NCBI GenBank assembly: GCA_024699855.1
Contig: JAMPIQ010000001.1
Span: forward strand, 11,222,001 to 11,286,000
Source: Aphelenchoides besseyi
Taxonomy: Eukaryota; Nematoda; Chromadorea; Rhabditida; Aphelenchoididae
DNA length: 64,000 bases
Direction: 5' to 3'
In this document: one piece after another, positions 32,307 to 43,251 of the stretch
How positions within the stretch are numbered: position 1 is the first letter of the stretch
Layout: every line of letters begins with the position of its first letter
Translations under genes and position numbers: made by a program
Notes under the pieces: generated by a model
Told to the model about the DNA's origin: nothing
Seen by the model: the letters and a program-made list of their open reading frames with translations, nothing else
The model's database searches: none

Positions 32307-34330
32307 CGTTACATGTGACATAATGTCTCAATTTTTAAAAAGTTATTTTGGCCAAATCGTTCAAAAAACTTTGACTTCGGGTTCGGACCTGAAATGCCCC
32401 TTGTAACCAACCGCCGTTCTCAGACCGAACTCTTTTGGCTTTTTGTTGCACTTTCCCTCTTCCCCGCCACTGACGACCGATCAGTCGTCATTCCGTTGTT
32501 GTAAGCCGACTGATAGGTCGTTCCAGTCTCGCGTTATCGTTATTGTAATTGTTATTACTCCAAAATGAATTGTTGTTGTCCATTGCCGCGGACCGAACAC
32601 TTTGAATTTATATTGTTACATATTTCATTGTTTTTCCTTTCATATAGCTTAAAACATTCAGTGGTTTTTAGGTTTTTAAGTCATGAAATTGTTCATCGAG
32701 CTCCGTGATCACGAAGAAAAGCTGCATCGAGATTTCCAATGGAGTTTTAACGGCGAGGTTTGTTTCTTTATTTATCTTCTTTAATATTTTTAAATTTTGT
32801 AGGGAGAAATTTCTCAATTGAGGACGAAATCGAAATGGTTTTTTGCATCGAGCACCGGTATCAAATTGTTTTATAAGGGATCGAAGATTCGATCGGATAC
32901 TTGAACGAACTGGCTAAAGGACAAAGAAGTTTATTGTTGTGTACTTTAAATAGTATTCCAAGAAATTCTCGAATTTTTGTTGAAAGGACACTTGGCAACA
33001 TTTTTTGCGAGATCATGTCACCTATTGAAAAGATAAATCAATCTTTTTCAGAAGCCGGCAGAACTTCATGCTGGGTCCCATACCGAAGGTTGTGGTAGAA
33101 GGCCGTCAGAAAGCAGTTGGGCACCTGTTTGTTGATAATTCCCAAAGAGCCGTCCAATGCACCATGGAGTGAGTGCAAAGTGGGCTTGTTTGTCGTGGTA
33201 CCACCCAACCCAGTTTCATCATCAACTGCCGCCGTCGCAAGCACAACAACCTGGGAAGTTGCGTCATGGACGGACAGCCGTCTCGAATTATAAGGCAGAT
33301 TGCTGGGAAGAATCCTTCCTTATCAACCAACGGAGCGCGTGGAGGGACATCCGAAGTCGTCTTGCCAAGGAGGACGGGAACCCTAGATCAAACGATAGGC
33401 GTGGTACGCGTAAAGGCATCATTGCTTGCGTCCAGCTTCATGGAGAGGAGCAAGCTAACTAAATACTCAATCCAATGTCATCACTATGGCTCGACCAGCA
33501 TTAAAATAAATGAACTTCCAAAAGCAATATGTGTCCGGATATCAGTGAGCTTTTTTCATACAAACTTTGGAACTTCTACTTCTGGAAGGTTGGACCGGGC
33601 GTTCAGTTCATATCCTGCCGTCCAAATACACAGGGACTTAAGCCGGCATTGTAGTGTACACTTACTATTTTTAACATGTTACTAAAGCGAATAGTAAAAA
33701 GATAATTACACATTCGAATTTAATACATTGGCTAACTACGTGGCGTGGCGATTTTTATCCGGCCTACTGTGACCGTATCCGATAAAAATGAGTTCAGTCT
33801 CAAAGCGCTCATCCATTACGTTTTGCTGAATTGTGCTTTTTTTCATTGGCGCTCTTCATGACGATAATTGTGGTCAGTATTTTTATTACATAGAATTAAA
33901 AAACAACAAATCTTTGTTTTCCAAAGCCACTTCAATCATTTTCAGGTTCAGTGGAAGTCGACAGCTAACGCTTTTTTGCCGTTGTTGACCCTGAAATGGC
34001 CACGTCCGATACTACTTATTCAATGTGTTAAAAGGGCGGTGCTGGGTCCCTGTCAGTGAATAGCTTAGGGACGTTGTGCTCCTCTTAAGTTGCTTTTGGA
34101 TATTTCCTCAAGAAAAATTTGGGAATACAAAAAATGCTTGGCTGAGTGGAATTTGCTAGACAAAATCGAGCAAGCGAATGAATTCATCTGGTGGAAAGGA
34201 ATCAATGAAGAAACTAGAAATGGAATTTTTGGCATCGAATAGCAGCTGCAACACGGCGACAACGAGCTGAACAATCTGCTGGAATTGCAATTCAAAAGCC
34301 GGCAATAATTAAAGGCACGAAACTGAGATG
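32307..34330 (+). repeat. Inverted, diverged copy of block X
   Basis: Reverse-complement relative of 38355-40366 and 56155-58184, opening with CGTTACATGTGACATAATG, the same bases that end those copies at the actin junction. It shares their upstream flank with the GACGACCGATCAGTCGTC palindrome. It is clearly more diverged than the other two are from each other. Confidence 0.85.
32683..34308 (+). pseudogene. Ubiquitin-like/kinase-like gene, decayed copy
   Basis: Starts like the intact copy at 38400-39988 (KLFIELRDHEEKLHRDF, same first intron), but exon 2 has lost bases and hits stops, and later exons carry many indels: the region for NHFLINHGKRGG reads through several frames, and the GDLHEDN region is altered (CATGACGATAATTG). 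Recognisable pieces continue to TAA near 34306-34308. It is an old copy, since its lesions are not shared with the other copies. Confidence 0.8.
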
Positions 34331-34577
34331 AATCGAGACCACATTGAGCGGGTCGTTACGAAGGAAAAAGTCGGTTCAGTCGAGCGGTGGTTGCGGAATC
34401 CATGAAGTTAAAAATCCGATTAGAGCCCACCACATTGAAATAGGCCGGTCGGCCATACGCATGGGGAGAACCTTCCAAGCCGTTACCACAAGCGTTTATG
34501 ATTGCGATGGCTAAAAAAGCGAAATAAAGCAATGGAAAAGAAACCAAACACGATTCTGATTATCTTTAAGGTTGAAT

Positions 34578-35000
34578 GAACGATTTGCCGTTCGATTTTG
34601 CCAAAACACAACTACTCAGCAACTCTTTACGCACTAGTACACATCACTACATCTCTTTCAGTCAAGCAGTTTTTATTTCCTAATCAACGAGAATTTTACT
34701 CATTACCATTCAATCAACCTACAGAACTTTTAATCTTCATTACTAATAGACCAATATCGCTTCCGGATGTAGCAATGAGTTCCAAAGTCAAACTTTCGGA
34801 TTTGTGGTCACAACCTACGGATACCACTATTGAGCTTGTCGACCGTCAAGGCCGGTGCTAAAGATTGCCACTTGCTTTACTAACAGCCTTGACGAACGTG
34901 AATACCACAAAATAATGTAGAAGCATTCGTGGATCACGGTTGTGACGTGAAGATGATGAAAGTAATGGACCTGTAATGGAAGAAGAGGTTTAAGTTGATG
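34578..35000 (+). repeat. Left imperfect inverted repeat around the helicase
   Basis: Matches the minus strand of about 37780-38190. Shared landmarks in order: CGATTTGCCGTT, ATCACTACATCTCTT, TATTTCCTAATCAA, AATCTTCATTACTAATA, AAACTTTCGGAT, TCACAACCT, ATTCGTGG and GGTTGTGACGTG. Overall roughly 70-80% alike by eye with small indels. It bounds the helicase remnant on the left. Confidence 0.75.
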
Positions 35001-35636
35001 TGCCGGGAACGAGATTAACTAACTCTGTTTCTAGTGTAGACTCATGCATAGGAGATAGTCAGCACAATTCATGTTGCATGACGAGAACCAGCCGATCACA
35101 AACGATTTGTTGGTGAAATTCACATACATGATCTTAGCGTAGAGATTTTGCTCGCTCCATCTAAAAAAGACAAGTGCAAGAGCAATGTGCACGAGACATG
35201 ACCAACACAATTGACAGCAAGTCTTATCGACCATTGGCCGACAAGTCAATTAAAGACTGTCCCACTTCTCGCAAAGCGATTGGCCGCAGAGTAGACAAAA
35301 GACGTTGACGAAATCGAAGAAAAAACCATGGTTTATCACGAACCTCAATACCACAATAACTCTGAATCTCATAAGAAAATGTAAGAAACTTTGATGACGA
35401 CCAGAAGTATGGGACGCGTGTAATTCTTATGTTCTTCAAGACGAATGTGCAAAGAAATACGTTCTTGTTGACTGATTTAGGAGGTAGCTTGGAAAAACGT
35501 ATTTCACCTACAAAAATGCTTGTCCATCCGACATCTCGGATTGAAAATAAAAATAAATTCTTGACCTATGTGCATTCCAGGTATTGCTGCTTTGTTGCGA
35601 ACCGAGCGGACGTACGAGACGTGGCCATAGAAACTA
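35001..35636. other. Unassigned stretch before the helicase
   Basis: Inside the helicase-bearing unit. No Rep/HUH nuclease domain or other protein recognised in any frame. Confidence 0.5.
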
Positions 35637-37024
35637 ATGTGGTCTTCGAGTGCCATTAGAGTCGTTGACAAAGTTGTGGACGCTCTTCTCACTCCACAGA
35701 ATGATGGAAAGCCGAAGTGTTTCTTTGTAGATGGATTAGGAGGAACCGGCAAGACTTACGTCTACAAGACTTTGTGTCATTTTGTGAACGGAAACAAAAA
35801 GAAGTTCCTGACATGCGCATTCACAGGAATCGCTGCTTTATTGTTACCGGACGGACGAACATGTCACAAAACATTTGGTCTCGGAGTGCCGCTTGATCGC
35901 GATTCCAATTCGAACTTGACAGCGACAAGTCGAGCCGGTAAAATGCTGACGAATGCTGATGTCGTTATTTGGGACGAAGCACCAATGGCTCCACGATACG
36001 CACTCGAAATCGCCGACCGGAAACTCAGAGAATTGATGAGAAGCAGTTTACCATTTGGAGGTAAAATCATGGTTCTTGGAGGCGACTTTCGACAGATTCT
36101 GCCAATTTTGAAATACGGCACAGTCAGCGAGACGATCAATTTGTCTATTTGTTCGTCAAGTTTGTGGAAGCACTTTGAGCAGTTGAAATTGACCAAGAAC
36201 ATGCGAACGAAACCAAACGAACTCCAATTCGCTGATTTCCTCAAACAAGTCGGAGAAGGAACTTTGAACGATGCAAACGAACTGATCCAGCTGCCGTCTC
36301 ATTGCTTAGTCAAGCAAAACTTGGAGAAAGAGATCTTCGGAGAGTTGATTGAAAAAAGAAGTTCAATGAAATGGGCAACTCGGCGATTTTGGTCTCTAAA
36401 CACGTTGGAGTGAATGAGTCGAACGAACAAGTTCTCAGAATGGTGGATGGCCAATCAAAAACGTATGTTTCAATCGACTCTGCTATTGATGCCGACAACT
36501 GTGCCGACCAAACGTTGTTGCTACCGGAGTATTTGAACATGATCGAAGAAGGTTCTCTACCACCTCACAAATTGGAATTGAAGGAAAACGCAATCGTGAT
36601 CCTGATCCGCAATTTGTCACAAGAAGATGGACTGTGCAATGGAACTCGAATGTTGGTTGTGGCCATGAACGATCACTCAGTTGAATGTGAGATCTTAACT
36701 GGACATCATGCACGTGAACGACACATCATCCCTCGAATCAACAATACGATCGATTACCGTGGAATGTTCCAACTGAACCGCAAACAATTTCCATTGAAAT
36801 TGGCCTTTGCAATGACAATCAACAAGAGTCAAGGTCAAACATTCGAACGGGTCGGACTGAATCTCGAACACCAAGTCTTCGAACATGGCCAATTGTACGT
36901 CGCTTTGTCACGAGCACGATCTTGGGATTCGGTTAAAGTTTTCGCGCCGTCAACGGACCAACAAAACCCAACAGGCTGTTTAGTTAAGAACATTGTGCAT
37001 CGCGAGATCTTCAAACGTCTATGA
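35637..37024 (+). pseudogene. PIF1/Helitron-type helicase, truncated and frameshifted
   Basis: PIF1-family superfamily-1 helicase of the kind carried by Helitrons. It starts at ATG 35637 close to the Walker A motif FVDGLGGTGKTYVYK; Walker B is VVIWDEAPMAPR; then GGDFRQILPIL, LTKNMRT, and after a frame break NLSQEDGLCNGTRM, LKLAFAMTINKSQGQT and QLYVALSRARSWDSV, ending RL at TGA 37022-37024. A run of six A at 36352-36357 puts the two halves in different frames; seven would join them. The N-terminal Rep nuclease of a full Helitron is absent, so this is a remnant or a helicase-only derivative. Codon use is even and the halves are otherwise open, so it is young. Confidence 0.85.
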
Positions 37025-37122
37025 ACAACAAAACAACTGGAAGAATCGGAATTTTGTGAAAACAAACGAAATAGTAAAACAATCTCCAAAAATTCAAGTA
37101 CCAAGTCCATGGGCTTCGGACT

Positions 37123-37660
37123 ATGGCGCCAATCTGCTCCTCTTCATCGTCGGACAGAGACAATAACATGGTAAGCGGTTTTGATTTCTTCCAATTTATT
37201 TGTTTTTTCAGGTTCAATTCATTTACAGTAGTCACAACCGATAATCCAACAACGTTTGTTACCGTTTGTGTACTTTTTGATGGTCATTGTTGTCGTCTAC
37301 TCACTTAGTTTCTCAGCTTTTTTCCATATCACCGATCTTTCGGATGGACAGCACAAATGAAGCGGTTAGTTCGTTTCTAATCGATTTGTTTACAATCGTA
37401 TTTCAGGCTCACATCTTCAACTACATGCTTACACTCGTCCAATTCTGCTCCTCATCAATACACAACGATCTCTCATGGTATTTGAATTGATGTTCAACAT
37501 AACCAATGTGTTTTTGTTTCAGCCTGTCTTTTGACTTTATGTACCCATGGATCGACGAGAACATTATGAACCGTTACCACAATCGTCAATGTTATTTGTC
37601 TACAGAAATTGCTGCTGCTGATCTATTCACAGTCATCTATTCATTGTCTACTTGAGATTG
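37123..37660 (+). pseudogene. Multi-exon host-gene-like fragment inside the helicase unit
   Basis: Good nematode splice sites (GTAAGC...TTTTTTCAG, GTTAGT...TTTCAG, GTATTT...TTTCAG) separate coding-like pieces, including a hydrophobic one (PFVYFLMVIVVVYSLSFSAF) and FDFMYPWIDENIMNRYHN. In-frame stops occur. This may be part of a membrane channel gene picked up by the mobile unit, but I cannot name the source. Confidence 0.35.
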
Positions 37661-37779
37661 ATCGACCGAATTTACGAAAGACAACAGAATTGAAACGGTT
37701 CGTTTAGTTTTTGTTTATCTTCTTCATCAACATCGTTGCAGACTTTAACGAATTGACTACACGATACGCGTATACAATT

Positions 37780-38190
37780 GATGATCGACTAAGTTCCTCT
37801 TTTTCCTCAAAGTTGTACACTTGAAGAGCCACGTCACAACCTGAACCACGAATTCGCTCATCAGACCGTGTCTCCATCTTGGGTAAAGGCATGAAGAAAG
37901 CAAGTCTCCATCTTGGGTCCCGGCTTGCCCGTCTACATCTCAAAAGTGTGCGAAGGTTGTGACGTTGGATCCGAAAGTTTCTCTTTCTTTCTCTCTCCTC
38001 TTTAAGAAGCGAATATTGAAATATTAGTAATGAAGATTAAAGTTCGGTATTTGATTGAGAGATAATGAATAGAAATTGGGTTTGATTAGGAAATATAAAC
38101 TGCTGGAGTGAAGAGATGTAGTGATTTGTTACGGTCGAAAGAGATGCTTTGAAGTTGTTTTTGGAAATCGAAACGGCAAATCGTCGGTTT
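37780..38190 (-). repeat. Right imperfect inverted repeat around the helicase
   Basis: Partner of 34578-35000. On the minus strand a stretch stays open (GSGCDVALQVYNFEEKEEL), which suggests that the repeat came from coding sequence. Two GTCTCCATCTTGGGT motifs in direct repeat lie at about 37868-37920. Confidence 0.75.
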
Positions 38191-38283
38191 TGTATGTGAA
38201 GATGACAGAAGATGTTTTGTGAGTGGAATAGTTTTAATTGTTTGGTAAAAAATGACATAAACGTTTTGTGTTAATTGAAGGGA

Positions 38284-38304
38284 GGCCCCCCCGAAGGGGG
38301 GGCC
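38284..38304 (+). repeat. Perfect GC hairpin, possible Helitron 3' end
   Basis: GGCCCCCCC-GAA-GGGGGGGCC: 9 bp perfect stem, 3-base loop. CTAG follows at 38324-38327. Helitrons end with a short GC hairpin a little upstream of CTRR. Immediately beyond, the sequence rejoins block X (TTTATTTA...AAGAAACAACAAAT), which in the other copies runs on without interruption. Confidence 0.6.
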
Positions 38305-38399
38305 GACCGCCTATTTACTTGTACTAGCTTTTATTTATAGGGATTAATGGGATTAAGAAACAACAAATTATACAAAAGCAATAAACAGAAAAAACAAAA

Positions 38400-39988
38400 T
38401 TATTGACTCGAACCCAACTCATTTAAGAGCCTTTCCAAATTGGCTTTGATTGCATCCACATGATTGTTCAGCTCGTTTGTCGCCCTGTAGTTGCATCTGC
38501 TATCGATTCCACGAAATTCCATTTCTAGTTTCTTCATTTGATTCTTTTCCACCACGATTAATTCATTCGCTTGCTCGATTTTGTCTAGCAAATTCCACTC
38601 ATCCAAGCATTTTTTGGTAATATCCCAAAATTTTTCTTGAGGATATCCAAAAAGCAACTTAAGAGGCACAACGTCCCAAGCTAGTTTGACAGGACCACGC
38701 ACCGCCCTTTTAACATTTGAATAAGTCGTATACGGAAGTGGCATCAGGTCAACAACGGCAGCGTTATCTGTCGACTTCCACTGACCTGAAAATGATTGAA
38801 GTGCTTTTGGGAAACAAGATTTGTTGTTTTTAATTTTATGTAATAAAAATACTGACCACAATTATCTTCATGAAGATCGCCAATGAAAAAAAGCACATTC
38901 AGCAAACGTAATTGGATGAGTGCTTTGATACTGAACTCATTTTTATCGGAAAGGTCACATAGGCGGATAAAATCGTCACGCCAAGTAGTAGCAATGTATC
39001 TAAATTCGAATGTGTAATTATCTTTTTACTATTAGCTTTATAACATGTTTAAAATAGTAAAGTGTACTTACATGGCCGTCTTAGTCCCTGTGTATTTGGA
39101 AGGAAGGATGAACTGAACTGCCGGTCCAACTTCCAGAAGTTCCAAAAGTTTGTATGAAAAAAGCTCAATTATATCCGGAAAAGATGCTTTTGAAGAAAAT
39201 GCGGTCGAGCCATAGTGATGACATTTGATTGAGTATTTAGTTAGCTGCTCCTCTCCATGAAGCTGGACGCAAGCAATGATGCCTTTACGAGTACCACGCA
39301 TATCGTTTGATCTAGGGTTCCAGTCATACTTGAAGCCGACTTCTGATGTCCCTCCACGCTTTCCGTGGTTGATAAGGAAGTGATTCTTCCCAGCATCTGC
39401 CATTAATTCGAGAACGCTGTCCGTCCATGACGCAACTTCAGGTTGGTGCTTGCGACGGTAGGAGTTGAAACCGGGGTACACACGAAAAAAGCCACTTTTC
39501 ATCAATCCCTGGTGATATTGGACGGCTATTTGGGCATTATCAACAACAGGTGCCAACTGCTTTCTGACGGCCTCTACACAACTTCGGTATTGGACCCAGC
39601 ATTGAAGTTCTGCATGCTTCTGAAAAAGATTGATTTTATCTTTAAAATATGGACATGATCCTCGTCAAAAAATTTTGCAAGTTCATTTCAAAAATCGAGA
39701 ATTTATTGGAACTATTTAACTTACCACAACAATAACTTCTTTGTCCTTTATGCCAGTTTCGTTCAATGTATCAGATCGAATCTTCGATCCATTATAAAAC
39801 AATTCTTGATAACGGTGATCGATGCAAAAAACCATTTCGATTTCGTCCATCAATTGAGAAATTTCTCCCTACAAAATTTAAAAATATTAAAGAAGATAAA
39901 TAAAGAAACAAACCTCGCCGTTAAAACTCCATTGGAAATCTCGATGCAGCTTTTCTTCGTGATCACGGAGCTCGATGAACAATTTCAT
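38400..39988 (-). CDS. Ubiquitin-like + kinase-like fold protein, intact copy
   Basis: Uncharacterised, about 430 residues, five exons, all junctions in phase. Residues 1-73 look like a ubiquitin-like fold: MKLFIELRDHEEKL, ISQLMDEIEMVFC, YQELFYNGSKI, LNETGIKDKEVIVVV. The rest resembles the protein-kinase-like/aminoglycoside-phosphotransferase fold: a beta-strand Lys (TKYSIKCHHYGS), a possible helix-C Glu (DIIELFSYKLLELLEVGP), a catalytic-loop motif FFIGDLHEDNCGQW (Asp and Asn) and a DFG-like Asp (AAVVDLMPLPY). A C-terminal coiled region (EQANELIVVEKNQMKKLE) ends GSSQ. Start ATG 39988. Four relatives lie in this window; only this one is open. The fold assignment is inference from motifs. Confidence 0.7.
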
Positions 39989-40365
39989 GACTTAAAAACC
40001 TAAAAACCACTGAATGTTTTAAGCTATATGAAAGGAAAAACAATGAAATATGTAACAATATAAATTCAAAGTGTTCGGTCCGCGGCAATGGACAACAACA
40101 ATTCATTTTGGAGTAAATAACAATTACAATAACGATAACGCGAGACTGGAACGACCTATCAGTCGGCTTACAACAACGGAATGACGACTGATCGGTCGTC
40201 AGTGGCGGGGAAGAGGGAAAGTGCAACAAAAAGCCAAAAGAGTTCGGTCTGAGAACGGCGGTTGGTTACAAGGGGCATTTCAGGTCCGAACCCGAAGTCA
40301 AAGTTTTTTGAACGATTTGGCCAAAATAACTTTTTAAAAATTGAGACATTATGTCACATGTAACG

Positions 40366-41135
40366 CTCACACGATTCCCAACCACCAACATCACACTTTG
40401 CCGCACGCCATTTGTCGTTTGGATTTGACCACTTATTTGATGAAGGTTCTCACCGAACGCAGCTACTCACTCACCACCGTTGTCAACCCTAAGATTGCTC
40501 CTGATGTAAGCTGTAAAATATTCGCACGAATTTCGTTGACCCTTTTGTTTTTAGATCAAAGAGAACTCCGCTTTCTTGCTTTGCATTTCCGAGAAAAAAT
40601 GTCCACCGCTGCTTCATCGTTTACGCTCGAGAAACCCTACGGATTGTCCGATGGACAAGACATGATCATTGTAAACGAACTTTTTCGTTCTCCAGAAGCC
40701 CTCTTTCTTGAGTATGGAATCGGCCGGTATCCATGAGACCGCCTACAACTCGATCATGAAGTGTGATGTAAGTGAATGGCAAATTAGATGCTTTTAATTC
40801 TCGTTCCTGAATTTTAGATCGATATCCGTAAGGACTTGCACGCCAACACCGTCCTTTCATGAGGTATCACCATGTACCCGAATATTGACGATCGTATGCA
40901 AAAGGAGATTACCACCTTGGCTTCATCGACCATGAAGATCAAGATCATTGCTCCACCAGAGCACAAATACTCCGTCTGGATCGGTGGCTCTATCTTGGCT
41001 TCACTCTCGACATTCCAACAGGGTTGTTTTTACATGAACAGAAACAACTAATCGAATCTACTCGTTCAGATGTGGGTCTTCAAGTAAGAGTACGACAAAT
41101 CTGTCTTATCCACCGTCCACCGCAAACGCGTCTAA
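40366..41135 (+). pseudogene. Actin pseudogene (Y copy 1)
   Basis: C-terminal half of actin, decayed. Recognisable in order: [64 protein letters not shown], then after an intron [49 protein letters not shown] and a broken tail. It has several frame shifts and stops and loses conserved residues. Two introns with good borders remain, so it came from DNA duplication rather than retroposition. The same lesions recur in the copies at 50424 and 58184. Confidence 0.85.
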
Positions 41136-41810
41136 GCAAATCGTCTATTCGATCGCACGTCAATTGTTACCTACATCCATTTTCTGTGTTTTCGTTTAAA
41201 AAAATCTCCGTCAAAACTTTCCCCCATTGCTTTGTGCTTAAAATCTATAGACCAGAACTTTTTGCTATATTCAACTAAAAATACAATGGTTGTAGTTCAT
41301 TTCAAACTGTTTGAATTTGATTAGAAGTTTGTTTACGAAAGAATTAGAACGGTTTCTTGTTGAGATACTACGAGAAATCAACTCGGTTGAACACTTAAGA
41401 CTTGAACGTAAACCAAACAGGCAATCGAATAAGAACTGCTTGTCAATATAAGGAATGATCTTAAGACTCGACTATTACAGTTGGTTAATTAACGCTATGG
41501 AGTTAAAGCCGTTCATTGATATGAATGAATCGAAAGATTTTGATTGGCATCTAAATACAATTGTTTAGTTCTAAGTGAAAAATAAGAATGTTTGAAGTTG
41601 TGGCCGTTGTGTAAACCAACTCGCGGCGTCGAAACGATGGTGTTTGTTGTTGCACCGGAAGCTTCGGGAGTTTCGACTGTTCGATTGTCCGATTTAACTT
41701 CGTGATCATTCAATTCGCTTTTACCCAACGAATTTGTACCGTGTAAATAAACTGAAGGCAAAGTAGACGGCGGAACAGATTGAGCCTGTTGATTGCGAGG
41801 AGCAATTCCG

Positions 41811-42210
41811 TTACAAAGTCGACCGACAAGCTCTTGAAACGCAATGTTGTTGGGATTGAAAGAGCAGTGGATTTGCGTTGGCGAAAAACAACTCAAAGAT
41901 ACTGCAATAGTTGGCATTGTATTCTTGTTGCAGAGCAGTGAGTGGTTGACAATGAGTGTATGAGAATTTGCAGAGACCTTTGGCTTTGAATTTGACGCTT
42001 ATTTTAACGAGAATTCTGTTCGCGTCCAGCACACTTTTGGTCGATGAAAACATCTGGACGATATGTTTTGCTGCTGGGGTGTTTACAAGTGCTAGATATC
42101 CAAAACAAGTTGATTTTTTTGGCGAATGACACCAAAATTCGTCGACTGCGTTTGTTTCCTCGTCAAAAAACTTTTCGTTTTCGAGTCTGCTGGTTTGTTT
42201 TTTGAATTAA
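41811..42210 (-). CDS. Unidentified ORF (Y copy 1)
   Basis: Open for about 130 codons: SRLENEKFFDEETNAVDEFW, STCFGYLALVNTPAAKH, SSTKSVLDANRILVKISVKF, FSYTHCQPLTALQQEYNA, ending at TAA 41811-41813. A second overlapping frame (41513-41917; CSFNPNNIAFQELVGRLCNG...) also looks coding, which suggests a missing intron or frame shift between them. This copy has seven A/T in the run near 42113 and keeps the frame open; the other two copies have six. No family recognised. Confidence 0.4.
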
Positions 42211-42489
42211 TAAACTCGCAGAGCACAAATGAGCTACGAATATCGCTAAGTAATTAATCCAAGTGCACCGTTGGCCCATTCGCTGCCCACAAAAAACCCA
42301 CCATTTGAACTCCCGCAAAACAAGAGGGTTTGCCGTTTTGTCGGCTGTCTGTTGTTATTTCACGGGTGTAAAGAACGAACGTTAAAAACTTTGCGGAGAT
42401 TTTTTGGTTTGTTTGCAGCAGCTTCCGAATTTCTTGATTTTATTCGCGACTCCAAAACAATTTCAATCGTTTTTTAATTCAGAACTGAA

Positions 42490-42720
42490 ATGGAAGATGG
42501 AAAGGAGTGTATTGCCGAAGATGCTTGTGGTTTGATCGGAAACACTCCGATGGTTTATCTTCGCCGGGTTATCGACCGCGATTGCAAAGCCCGAATCGCC
42601 TGTAAATTGGAATATCTGGTTTGTTTTGCGTTCTTTTCGTTCGATCAAACGTTTTGCAGAATCCGGCATGTTCGGTGAAAGATCGAATCGAAGCGAAGAA
42701 GACATTGAAAAGTGAGTTTG
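42490..42720 (+). pseudogene. Cysteine synthase exon 1-2 fragment fused to foreign sequence (Y copy 1)
   Basis: Identical to the start of the intact gene at 60306: [20 protein letters not shown], a 41 bp intron, then [10 protein letters not shown], the PLP-lysine motif. After GATCGAATCG the sequence changes from the real gene ([10 protein letters not shown]) to unrelated sequence (EAKKTLK), so everything after the lysine is lost. Confidence 0.9.
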
Positions 42721-42819
42721 AAGACACGACGATCGAATAACATTGTTGTAGGATGGATCAAGTTTTTCCGGCATTTGAGTGAGTAGTAAAAGAAGCTTTT
42801 AGTTATTCTTTTTTCTAGA

Positions 42820-42972
42820 TGGATGCCAGCTAACGAGGTGCCTATAGAAGAATCGTGTGTTGTTGAAAAAGCTGGGGTTTACACGTTATGGCTCTCAAAT
42901 TCACGCGCCTGGTGGCACACGTTGTCCTTGGATTATTGTTTGACAATTACACCCAAAAAAGCGGACGATTAA
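42820..42972 (+). pseudogene. GOLD-like C-terminal exon fragment (Y copy 1)
   Basis: After TTTTTTCTAG the exon reads WMPANEVPIEESCVVEKAG, YTLWLSNSRAWWHTLSLDY, ending TPKKADD and TAA 42970-42972. The C..G-Y-L-x-NS pattern is that of the last strands of GOLD domains (SEC14-like or p24 proteins). Only this piece and a short upstream exon (WIKFFRHL) are present. Confidence 0.5.
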
Positions 42973-43251
42973 ACTTCATTTGTTGGAGTTCTGAAGTGCC
43001 ATTTGTCACAATTTAAACTGTTTTCATGCATCTGATGAGTTGACTTCGCGAAATAAATGTGTAAATCTTTTGTTTTCTTATTAGCCGCTAAAGAGACGAA
43101 GACTTTTCATCACAATCGAGCTTCGTACGTTGACCTCAATTCGCGTGCGGATGTAATCTTCAATCCTCGATGGATTAGTTTGATGAAAAAAACGCCACTT
43201 GATCCGCTTTAATCGACATTTTTTTTTCAAATTGTCTTTTAATAGAAATAG

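Noticed and set aside
32483..32530. GACGACCGATCAGTCGTC palindrome as an element end
   Set aside because: It recurs only as part of block X flanks (40190, 58010) and is internal to the duplication, so it does not mark a boundary.
34356..34547. Secreted-peptide-like minus-strand frame (SFPLLYFAFLAIAIINAC...)
   Set aside because: It begins without ATG and with a stop just upstream; no acceptor supports an added exon. Left out as a gene.
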